A DNA stretch of 7,468 bases, from the NCBI GenBank assembly GCA_035549615.1, contig DASZQO010000164.1, positions 1 through 7,468 of the forward strand. The letters are read 5' to 3'. Shown in pieces: positions 1 through 5,895 of the stretch. A program made the position numbers and the translations under genes. How positions within the stretch are numbered: position 1 is the stretch's first letter; each line of letters begins with the position of its first letter. Under the pieces are notes generated by a model. The model was not told the DNA's origin and ran no database searches. It worked only from the letters and a program-made list of their open reading frames with translations. This DNA comes from JAKAWQ01 sp035549615. GTDB taxonomy: Bacteria > Pseudomonadota > Alphaproteobacteria > Acetobacterales > Acetobacteraceae.

Positions 1-1
1 T

Positions 2-928
2 GTGCTGATGCTGGTCCGCCCGCAGGGGCTCTGGCCCGCGCGTATCGCGCGGCGCGTCCAGCTCCCCGAGGACGACGCAGGCGATCTGAGCTTCGCCGGG
101 GCCACGGCGAAGCGGGGCGAAACACTGCTCGAAGTGAAGGATCTCGGGCGGGATTTCGGTGGCGTGCATGCCGTGCGCGGCATGAGCTTTACCGTTCATC
201 GCGGGGAGATCCTCAGCATCATCGGCCCCAACGGGGCGGGCAAGACCACGGTCTTCAACTGCCTGACCGGCGTGATCCGGCCGAGCCGCGGCGAAATCGT
301 CTTTCGCGGCCAGCGCCTCGGACACTGGGCGCCGCACCGCGTCGTGGCACTCGGGCTCTCCCGCACATTTCAGGGCATCCGGCTCTTCCCGAACATGACT
401 GCCCATCAGAACGTGCTGGTGGGGATGGACCCGCACCATCGCGTCTCGCTCGTCGGCGAAATCCTTGGCCTGCCCTCGGCACGGCGCGACTCGCGTGAGC
501 ATCTCGGCACCTGCCGGCGCCTGCTGCAATTCGTGGGGCTCGAAGACGCGGCGGGCAGGCGCGCCGGCGATCTGCCCTATGGCGATCAGCGCCGGCTCGA
601 AATCGCCCGCGCGCTCGGCGCGAAGCCGGAGCTGCTGCTGCTCGATGAGCCGGCCGCCGGCATGAACCCGACGGAGAAGACCGCGCTCATGGGCCTCATC
701 CGCGGCATCCGCGATCTCGGCGTGACCGTGGTGCTGATCGAGCACGACATGATGCTGGTGATGGGCGTCTCCGATCGCGTGCTGGTGATGGATCGCGGCA
801 CGCTCATCGCCGCCGGCGAGCCGGCGGCGATCCAGCGCAACGAGCGGGTGATCGACGCCTATCTCGGCAATGACAGCGAAGCCGATGAAACCGCGGGCGC
901 CGAAGAGGCGGCGCTATGGGAGTCCTGA
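2..928 (+). CDS. livG: Branched-chain amino-acid ABC transporter, LivM-LivG fusion (C-terminal part; 5' end outside window)
   Basis: This is a cytoplasmic ATPase of a Liv/HAAT importer for branched-chain amino acids or similar amides. Residues are numbered from the first complete codon. Residues 1-20 (motif RPQGLW) resemble the cytoplasmic C-terminal tail of the LivM permease. A linker of about 20 residues leads into a full ATPase domain from about residue 41. Visible motifs are Walker A GPNGAGKT (75-82), Q-loop Q124, a degenerate signature LPYGDQR (191-197) as is usual in LivG, Walker B LLLLDEP (211-217) and H-loop H248. There is no ATG, GTG or TTG codon in frame between residues 3 and 45, so a separate livG start is not available before the first beta strand. 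I therefore infer that the frame continues upstream as a permease-ATPase fusion. The substrate is not determined by the sequence, and no binding protein gene is present in the window. The stop lies one base before the livF TTG. Confidence 0.93.
   Translation: MLMLVRPQGLWPARIARRVQLPEDDAGDLSFAGATAKRGETLLEVKDLGRDFGGVHAVRGMSFTVHRGEILSIIGPNGAGKTTVFNCLTGVIRPSRGEIVFRGQRLGHWAPHRVVALGLSRTFQGIRLFPNMTAHQNVLVGMDPHHRVSLVGEILGLPSARRDSREHLGTCRRLLQFVGLEDAAGRRAGDLPYGDQRRLEIARALGAKPELLLLDEPAAGMNPTEKTALMGLIRGIRDLGVTVVLIEHDMMLVMGVSDRVLVMDRGTLIAAGEPAAIQRNERVIDAYLGNDSEADETAGAEEAALWES
918..922 (+). promoter_or_regulatory. Ribosome binding site of livF
   Basis: GGGAG lies inside the last codons of the upstream gene, 7 nt before the TTG at 930. 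It decides in favour of TTG 930 over the in-frame ATGs at 870 and 885, which would add a basic tail not seen in LivF proteins. Confidence 0.6.
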
Positions 929-929
929 A

Positions 930-1642
<713 letters not shown>

Positions 1643-1643
<1 letters not shown>

Positions 1644-1660
1644 AAGGAAGGGTTTCCTTT
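1643..1660 (+). terminator. Small hairpin directly after livF, possible weak terminator
   Basis: A perfect 7-bp stem, AAAGGAA/TTCCTTT, with a 4-nt loop begins in the last base of the livF stop codon. The stem is AT-rich for this genome and no T-run follows beyond the stem itself, so intrinsic termination would be weak. It could also serve the opposing gst transcript. Confidence 0.3.
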
Positions 1661-1663
1661 CGA

Positions 1664-1763
1664 GCGTGATCGCCGAAGTTGGAATCACCCAAGGCGTGAA
1701 TCACGCGACACAGCAACAAGCGGGAGCGGGATAAGTGAGCGAAAGCGAATGCGTCCCGCTCTA
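1664..1763. repeat. TAGAGC-headed multi-hairpin intergenic element in the convergent livF/gst gap
   Basis: About 100 nt between the two convergent genes holds several inverted repeats: GTGAT/ATCAC (1666-1670 with 1684-1688); the 13-nt dyad GCGTGA-A-TCACGC (1694-1706); and GAGCGGGA/TCCCGCTC (1724-1731 with 1754-1761). GCGTGAT at 1664-1670 can alternatively pair over 7 bp with ATCACGC at 1700-1706. On the minus strand the element starts with TAGAGC, whose TAG is the stop codon of the gst gene. The dense dyads and the TAGAGC edge resemble dispersed intergenic repeats of alphaproteobacteria, and I infer that this is one. It may also act as a two-way transcription terminator or mRNA 3'-end stabiliser. 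Confidence 0.5.
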
Positions 1764-2384
1764 GGCGAGCGGCCGCGCGACATGGGTGCGGTAGGGCGGG
1801 CGCTCGAGCAGGCGATTGTACCAGGCCTGAAGGTGGGGGAAGGGCGGGCGGCTGAATTCCATATTGAGCCAGCGATGGACATGCACACCGAGCGGGATGT
1901 CGGCGAGCGTGAAGGCGGAGCCGCCGACATAAGGGCGGTGGGAGAGCTCCGCCTCCAGAATGCCCCAGATGCCTATGCAATCCCGGATCGCCGCGCTGAT
2001 CGCTGCCTGGTCACGCTGTTCCGGCGGCGTGCGCACGAGCCCCTGGAAGACCACCGTCATGGGCCGGTTCAGCGTCGTCTGCTGCCAATCCATCCAATGG
2101 TCGATCGTTGCCCGCGCGCGCGGTTCGGCAGGCCAGAAGGGTGTTTGCGGCGCATGCGCGGCGCAGAGATAGCGCAGGATGGCGTTGCTTTCCCAAAGGA
2201 AGAAGCCGTCCTCATCGAGGGTCGGCACGAGGCCGTTCGGATTCATCGCCCGATATTCCGGCGTGTCGGTCTTGCCGAAGCTGCCGCCGGCATCGATCCG
2301 TTCATAGGGCAGGCCGAGCTCATCGAGCAGCCAGAGCACCTTCATCACATTGCTGGACGTCGTCCGGCCCCAGATGCGCCGCAT
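1761..2384 (-). CDS. Glutathione S-transferase family protein
   Basis: This 207-residue cytosolic protein has the GST two-domain layout. The N-terminal thioredoxin-like domain (about 1-80) carries GRTTSSNVMKV (6-16), where S10 or S11 sits at the usual catalytic Ser position; the cis-proline motif VPTL (53-56); and the glutathione gamma-glutamyl binding pair E65-S66. The C-terminal helical domain (about 88-200) contains FTLADI (158-163), the N-capping box with D162. Such proteins conjugate glutathione to electrophiles or act as glutathione-dependent reductases or isomerases; the substrate cannot be read from sequence. The start ATG is preceded by a G-rich purine run (GGGGGGGAGG) and gives the normal N-terminus. 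The stop TAG is shared with a TAGAGC-headed repeat. The gene stands alone, convergent with livF and divergent from dsbB. Confidence 0.92.
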   Translation of the reverse strand: MRRIWGRTTSSNVMKVLWLLDELGLPYERIDAGGSFGKTDTPEYRAMNPNGLVPTLDEDGFFLWESNAILRYLCAAHAPQTPFWPAEPRARATIDHWMDWQQTTLNRPMTVVFQGLVRTPPEQRDQAAISAAIRDCIGIWGILEAELSHRPYVGGSAFTLADIPLGVHVHRWLNMEFSRPPFPHLQAWYNRLLERPPYRTHVARPLA

Positions 2385-2627
2385 CCTCCCCCCCTTCGCT
2401 CAGCAGGCGAAGCGCGTCTCCCGCCCTCTCTCCCTTCGTTGCGTTTCGCGGTGGAGGGAGAGGATAAGCAGGCCACGGAAAACAAAAAACCGCGGTTCCG
2501 ATCGCCTGCTCATGCCATTGCGACGGACCTCGGAATCCGGACACTAGAGCCTCGCTCCCCGGGCAGCAACCGGGCCGGTTTGTCGCCCAGCTTGCTGGAT
2601 CGCCGCGAAGCGTTCATATCGGCCGCC
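2385..2627. other. Structured divergent non-coding region between gst and dsbB
   Basis: No gene is visible here. The region holds a hairpin CTCTCCC/GGGAGAG (2428-2434 with 2456-2462). Next is a nested dyad with outer arms AGCAGGC/GCCTGCT (2467-2473 with 2504-2510) and inner arms CGGAA/TTCCG (2476-2480 with 2496-2500). Its loop contains an A-rich patch and the perfect palindrome AACCGCGGTT (2488-2497). A competing pairing TTCCGA/TCGGAA joins 2496-2501 with 2530-2535. TAGAGC occurs at 2545-2550, and a 13-nt dyad AACCGG-G-CCGGTT at 2568-2580. The region must hold the promoters for gst (leftward) and dsbB-coq7 (rightward). Which dyads are operators and which are RNA structure cannot be told by eye. 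Confidence 0.5.
2592..2620 (+). promoter_or_regulatory. Candidate dsbB promoter placing the transcript start at the ATG
   Basis: TTGCTG (2592-2597) and CATATC (2615-2620) are separated by 17 nt. Each matches only three of six consensus bases, so this is weak. If used, transcription would begin within a base or two of the dsbB ATG at 2628, consistent with the absence of a Shine-Dalgarno sequence before that ATG. Confidence 0.2.
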
Positions 2628-3131
2628 ATGCAGCGCATCGATCACCGCGTGGCGGGATTCGCTGTGGCGATCGCGGCGGGGGCGGCGCTCGCCGTTGCCG
2701 AAGGCTCGCAGCACTGGCTCGGATTCGTCCCTTGCGCGTTCTGCCTGCTCGAACGCTGGCCATGGCGGGTGGTGGTGGTGCTCGGCCTGCTCGCCGCCGT
2801 CATGCGCCGGGGATCGGCGGGAAGGGGCGTGTTGCTGCTATCCGTCCTCGCCCTGCTTGCGGCGGCCGGGCTTGCTTTCGTTCATGTCGGCGTTGAGCAG
2901 GGATTGTGGCCGAGCCCGCTGCCGGAATGCGCCGCGCCGGAGCTGCACGGGAACAATATCGCCGAGCTTCTCGCCTCGATGCCGGCGCGGCCGAGCAAGC
3001 CTTGCGATGCGCCGAGCTTCCTCATCCCCGGCCTGCCGCTCTCGATGGCGGCGATGAACCTGCTCTATGCGCTTGTGGTGTGCGGGGGGCTCGTGGCCTA
3101 TCTGGCGCGGAGTCGAGAGGAAGCGCGATGA
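2628..3131 (+). CDS. dsbB: Disulfide bond formation protein DsbB
   Basis: This inner-membrane quinone reductase reoxidises the periplasmic thiol oxidase DsbA and passes the electrons to ubiquinone. The 167-residue product shows four hydrophobic segments (about 8-25, 43-59, 67-86 and 137-158). The periplasmic CAFC pair (C36, C39) lies after TM1, and a second pair (C101 and C126) lies in the loop between TM3 and TM4, matching the four essential cysteines of E. coli DsbB. R43, four residues after C39, corresponds to the quinone-contacting Arg48. The reading frame stays open far upstream, antisense to gst, but the DsbB fold starts only at this ATG. No convincing Shine-Dalgarno sequence precedes it. 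The stop overlaps the coq7 start (ATGA), so the two genes are very probably cotranscribed and translationally coupled. Confidence 0.95.
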   Translation: MQRIDHRVAGFAVAIAAGAALAVAEGSQHWLGFVPCAFCLLERWPWRVVVVLGLLAAVMRRGSAGRGVLLLSVLALLAAAGLAFVHVGVEQGLWPSPLPECAAPELHGNNIAELLASMPARPSKPCDAPSFLIPGLPLSMAAMNLLYALVVCGGLVAYLARSREEAR

Positions 3132-3661
3132 GCGGGAACGGGGATGTGCCGGCGGGCGAGGCGGTGGCGCGGATGATCCGTGTCGATCATGCCGGTGAAT
3201 ATGGGGCGGTCCGCATCTATGCGGGCCAGCGCGCGGTGCTTGGGCGCGGGCCGAAGGCGGCGCTCCTTCAGCATATGCAGGAACAGGAGAGGGCGCATCT
3301 CGCCTCCTTCTCCGAAGTCATGGCGCAGCGGCGCGTGCGGCCCACGGCACTTCTTCCGCTCTGGCATCTCGCCGGGTTCGCCCTCGGCGCGGCCACCGCC
3401 GCGCTGGGAGAGCGGGCGGCGATGGCCTGCACCGTCGCCGTCGAGGAGGCGATCGATGCGCATTATGCCGGCCAGGAAGCCTCTCTGCCCGAGGAAGAGG
3501 GCGCGCTTTCGGCGCTGATCGCGAAGGCGCGCGCGGAGGAGCTCGAGCACCGGGATATCGGCCTCGCGCACGAGGCCGAGCGGGCGCCGGCCTATCGCCT
3601 GCTTTCCACGCTGATCAAGGCCGGATGCCGGGTCGCGATCACGCTCAGCGAGCGAATCTAG
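3128..3661 (+). CDS. coq7: Coq7-type demethoxyubiquinol (DMQ) hydroxylase
   Basis: This membrane-associated diiron monooxygenase of ubiquinone biosynthesis hydroxylates 5-demethoxyubiquinol at C6, the penultimate step. The 177-residue ferritin-like protein carries all expected iron ligands: E24 (in HAGEYGA), E54 and H57 (ERAH), E106 (AVEEAID), and E138 and H141 (ELEH). It begins with the conserved RMIRVDHAGEYGA segment at about residue 15. The hydrophobic stretch around residues 76-95 probably contacts the membrane. The start ATG overlaps the dsbB stop by four bases, and the frame upstream of it is shadow sequence. The stop TAG forms the first three bases of a TAGAGC-headed intergenic repeat. 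The gene supplies the quinone pool that DsbB uses. The family assignment is secure; the alternative diiron-free hydroxylases (UbiF) have no such motifs. Confidence 0.96.
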   Translation: MSGNGDVPAGEAVARMIRVDHAGEYGAVRIYAGQRAVLGRGPKAALLQHMQEQERAHLASFSEVMAQRRVRPTALLPLWHLAGFALGAATAALGERAAMACTVAVEEAIDAHYAGQEASLPEEEGALSALIAKARAEELEHRDIGLAHEAERAPAYRLLSTLIKAGCRVAITLSERI

Positions 3662-3787
3662 AGCATCTTCGGTGTGACGGAACAGGCGCGAGTTTTGTTC
3701 TGCCGAGCAGATTCACGCGCTCCCGGATCGCTCCGCGCTCCCGTCGAGCGCGATCCGCGCGACCTGATCTTCACTGCCGCCGCGGCA
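3659..3787. repeat. TAGAGC-headed intergenic element with hairpins downstream of coq7
   Basis: It starts with TAGAGC (3659-3664), sharing the coq7 stop codon. Visible stems are GAACA/TGTTC (3680-3684 with 3696-3700), TCTGC-CGA-GCAGA (3699-3711) and a strong CGCGCTC/GAGCGCG stem with loop CCGTC (3734-3752). The last can be extended by GGATC/GATCC across a bulge (3725-3729 with 3752-3756). A further dyad TGCCGC-C-GCGGCA lies at 3775-3787. It shares TAGAGC and GATTCACGC with the element after gst. No T-run follows the stems, so this would be a Rho-independent terminator only in a loose sense. Confidence 0.45.
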
Positions 3788-3841
3788 AGGCTGCCCCGAT
3801 TCTGGCGCATGGAGTACGAGGCCCTTCGCCCGTTCTCCCTC

Positions 3842-3871
3842 TTGACCATGCACGGTCCCGCGCAACACCAT
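3842..3871 (+). promoter_or_regulatory. Tentative promoter of the MFS transporter gene
   Basis: TTGACC (3842-3847) is a good -35 match; CACCAT (3866-3871) at 18-nt spacing is a poor -10. Transcription would start near 3878, leaving a leader of about 55 nt with a TTCCCG/CGGGAA dyad (3884-3889 with 3907-3912) just before the ribosome binding site. The assignment is weak. Confidence 0.2.
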
Positions 3872-3920
3872 CCAAGATAACAATTCCCGCACGCTGTCAC
3901 ATCGGCCGGGAAGGAAACGC

Positions 3921-3926
3921 AAGGAG
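3921..3926 (+). promoter_or_regulatory. Ribosome binding site of the MFS transporter gene
   Basis: AAGGAG lies 6 nt before TTG 3933 in a purine-rich stretch. It is the strongest Shine-Dalgarno sequence in the window and fixes the TTG as the start. Confidence 0.75.
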
Positions 3927-3932
3927 AAAAAC

Positions 3933-5261
3933 TTGGATACTGTGCGGGAAATCCGTGACCACGGCACCGGAATTGCCGCGCCGCATCCCTCGCGCCGGGT
4001 GCGGCGGATGCAGATCACGGCGCTCACGCTGCTGGTGTGCAGCGGGGCGGTAAATTATATCGATCGCGCAACGCTTGCGATCGGCAATCCGCTGATCCGC
4101 CGCGACCTCCATCTTTCGATCGCTGAGATGGGCCTGCTCCTCTCGGCATTTCTCTGGGCCTATGCCTTTGCTCAGCTTCCGGCGGGCGGGCTGGTTGACC
4201 GGTTTGGGCCGCGCCGGCTGCTCGCGGCCGGAATCTTCATCTGGTCTTTTGCCCAGGCCCTGGCGGGGCTCACCACCGCCTTTGGCCAGTTCGTCCTCGC
4301 CCGGGTGGTGCTCGGTTTCGGGGAGGCGCCGCAATTCCCCACCGGTGCCCGCGTGGTGCGGGACTGGTTCAATGTGCGCGGTCGCGGTTTTGCCACCGGC
4401 GTGTTCAATTGTTCTTCGACGCTCGGCAATGCGATTGCTGCGCCGCTGCTGACGGTGCTGATGCTGGCGCTCGGCTGGCGCTGGATGTTCGGCCTGATGG
4501 GCATTGCCGGCATCGTCATTGCCCTTCTCTGGTTCGCGCTCTACCGCGAGCCCGCATCGATGGCCCTCACGGCGGTGGAGGATGGCTATCGCACGGAGGG
4601 TGACGAAACCGGGGAGGCCGCGCCGGTCACGCTCGGTGAGTGGCGCCGCCTGCTCGGCCATGCGACCACCTGGGGGATGATCATCGGGTTTTTCGGTGTG
4701 GTCTATCTGACCTGGGTCTATACCGCGTGGCTTCCCGGCTATCTCGAGATTCAGCGTCACATGAGCGTTCGCAGCGCCGGGTTTGCGAGCACCGTCCCCT
4801 TCGTCGCCGGGGTGATCGGCGCGCTCTGGGGCGGGTGGCTCACCGATTGGCTGGTGCGTCGCGGCCTTTCCCCGGTCGATAGCCGGCGCTATCCCCTGAC
4901 CGTCTCTCTGCTCGGCATGGCTGCCTGCACGGTGGCGGCGGCACTCGTGCCAAGCAACGTGCTGGCGCTCGCCTTCATCTCGCTCGCGATGTTCCTGGGA
5001 TACGTCGCAAGCTCCGCGGCATGGGCGATGGCTTCGGTGGCGGCGCCGGCCAATACCACCGCCTCGCTCGGAGCGATGCAGAATTTCGGTGGCTATATCG
5101 GGGGCGCGCTGGCGCCGATGGTCACAGGATTCATCGCTCAGGCGAGCGGCTCGTTCGTGCCGGCGCTGATGACAGCCGCGGCAATCGGGGTCGTCTGCGC
5201 GCTCGCCTATGTCGTCATCGTGCGCCGGCCGGTCACGGCGGCCGATCTCTTGCCGGGATGA
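3933..5261 (+). CDS. MFS transporter, anion:cation symporter (sugar-acid/DgoT-like) type
   Basis: This is an inner-membrane secondary transporter, predicted to import an organic anion such as a hexonate, hexuronate or aromatic acid with protons. The 442-residue protein has twelve hydrophobic segments in two halves of six, separated by a cytoplasmic loop at about 205-246. Motif A GGLVDRFGPRR (85-95) follows TM2. NYIDR (41-45) in TM1 and GFGEAPQFP (128-136) in TM4 are typical of the ACS/SLC17-like family. D44, R45, R124 and E131 sit where E. coli galactonate transporter DgoT has its proton-coupling and substrate-binding charges, from remembered alignment. The N-terminal 26 residues are hydrophilic with an RRVRR cluster before TM1. 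TTG is the start because of a well-placed AAGGAG. The gene stands alone, with no catabolic enzyme beside it, so the substrate is open. It converges on marR with a 25-nt gap. Confidence 0.92.
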   Translation: MDTVREIRDHGTGIAAPHPSRRVRRMQITALTLLVCSGAVNYIDRATLAIGNPLIRRDLHLSIAEMGLLLSAFLWAYAFAQLPAGGLVDRFGPRRLLAAGIFIWSFAQALAGLTTAFGQFVLARVVLGFGEAPQFPTGARVVRDWFNVRGRGFATGVFNCSSTLGNAIAAPLLTVLMLALGWRWMFGLMGIAGIVIALLWFALYREPASMALTAVEDGYRTEGDETGEAAPVTLGEWRRLLGHATTWGMIIGFFGVVYLTWVYTAWLPGYLEIQRHMSVRSAGFASTVPFVAGVIGALWGGWLTDWLVRRGLSPVDSRRYPLTVSLLGMAACTVAAALVPSNVLALAFISLAMFLGYVASSAAWAMASVAAPANTTASLGAMQNFGGYIGGALAPMVTGFIAQASGSFVPALMTAAAIGVVCALAYVVIVRRPVTAADLLPG

Positions 5262-5286
5262 GGGGAGGGAGAAAGTGCCGGCGGGA

Positions 5287-5877
5287 TCAGCCGATCCGTG
5301 CGCCGGCCGTCAGAAGGTTTCTGCGGACCGCCACCAGAAGGTCGAGCAGCTGGTCGCTTTCCGCGTCGGAGAGTCCGGCGAAGGCTTCTCCGCGGACGAT
5401 CTTGGTGATTTCCACGACCTGGGCGGCCACGCCCTCGCCCGCGTTGGTCAGCCACAATGTGCGGATCCGGCGATCCTTGGGATGCGGGCGGCGTTCGAGA
5501 AGCCCGGCCTCTTCCAGCCCATCGACCAGGCGCACCACGGAGATCGTCTCCATGTCCAAAAGAGTCGCGACCCGGACCTGCTTCACGCCCGGCTCATAGA
5601 AGACTTGCAGCAGCAGGCTGGCTTCCGAGCGGTTGAGGCCGAGCCCGGCGCGCTTCGTATGGTGGACGAAGCGGCGGCGCATCAGGCGCGAGCCCTCCCG
5701 CAGCAGGAAACCGAGCGTCCGCCGCCCCTCTGAGATTTCCTCGACGCTGCAATCGGCGCCGGCGCCGCCCTCGCACGGCTCGGCCCCCTGTTCCTCCTGG
5801 GCTGCGGACCAGATCGGATCGGGCGCCAGGGCCCCGGTTCCGCCGTCATCTGCGGCGTCGAATCTTTGACGAATCAT
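5287..5877 (-). CDS. MarR-family transcriptional regulator with N-terminal extension
   Basis: This is a winged-helix DNA-binding dimer, probably a ligand- or redox-responsive repressor of the efflux operon in which it lies. The 196-residue protein has a MarR domain at about residues 51-190: a dimerisation helix (51-70), an HTH with recognition helix about 108-123 followed by LEEAGLLERR, and a wing with DRRIRTLWLT (135-144). Typical MarR proteins have about 140-150 residues; the first 50 here are an extra acidic, Gly/Ala-rich stretch with the only two cysteines, C35 and C43. The start ATG has GAGGA 7 nt upstream, so the extension appears to be translated. The gene begins 18 nt after the RND pump stop on the same strand. 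Which operator it binds cannot be seen, because the operon promoter lies outside the window. Confidence 0.92.
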   Translation of the reverse strand: MIRQRFDAADDGGTGALAPDPIWSAAQEEQGAEPCEGGAGADCSVEEISEGRRTLGFLLREGSRLMRRRFVHHTKRAGLGLNRSEASLLLQVFYEPGVKQVRVATLLDMETISVVRLVDGLEEAGLLERRPHPKDRRIRTLWLTNAGEGVAAQVVEITKIVRGEAFAGLSDAESDQLLDLLVAVRRNLLTAGARIG

Positions 5878-5884
5878 TGGCCGT

Positions 5885-5889
5885 TCCTC
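5885..5889 (-). promoter_or_regulatory. Ribosome binding site of the marR gene
   Basis: GAGGA on the minus strand, 7 nt before the ATG at 5877, supports the long N-terminus of the regulator. It lies in the 18-nt gap after the efflux pump stop codon. Confidence 0.6.
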
Positions 5890-5895
5890 GGTTGG

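Noticed and set aside
2488..2497. AACCGCGGTT next to an A/T run, considered as an intrinsic terminator for leftward transcription
   Set aside because: The palindrome has no loop, so it cannot form a normal hairpin on its own. It lies upstream of gst rather than downstream of a gene on that strand.
1749..2627. Long open plus-strand frame extending dsbB upstream to give a 460-residue protein
   Set aside because: The extension is antisense to the clear GST gene and matches no family by eye. DsbB begins at 2628. It is a shadow of GC-rich codon use.
3674..3880. 68-codon GTG frame in the coq7-MFS gap
   Set aside because: There is no ribosome binding site, it starts inside a hairpin repeat, and it has no recognisable features. 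More likely non-coding.
3876..3887. GATAACAATTCC, resembling half of the lac operator
   Set aside because: There is no matching second half-site and no LacI-type gene nearby. A ten-base match of this kind can occur by chance.
3897..4760. 287-codon minus-strand frame opposite the MFS gene
   Set aside because: It is antisense to membrane helices, of charged composition without domain features, and overlaps the strong ribosome binding site of the real gene.
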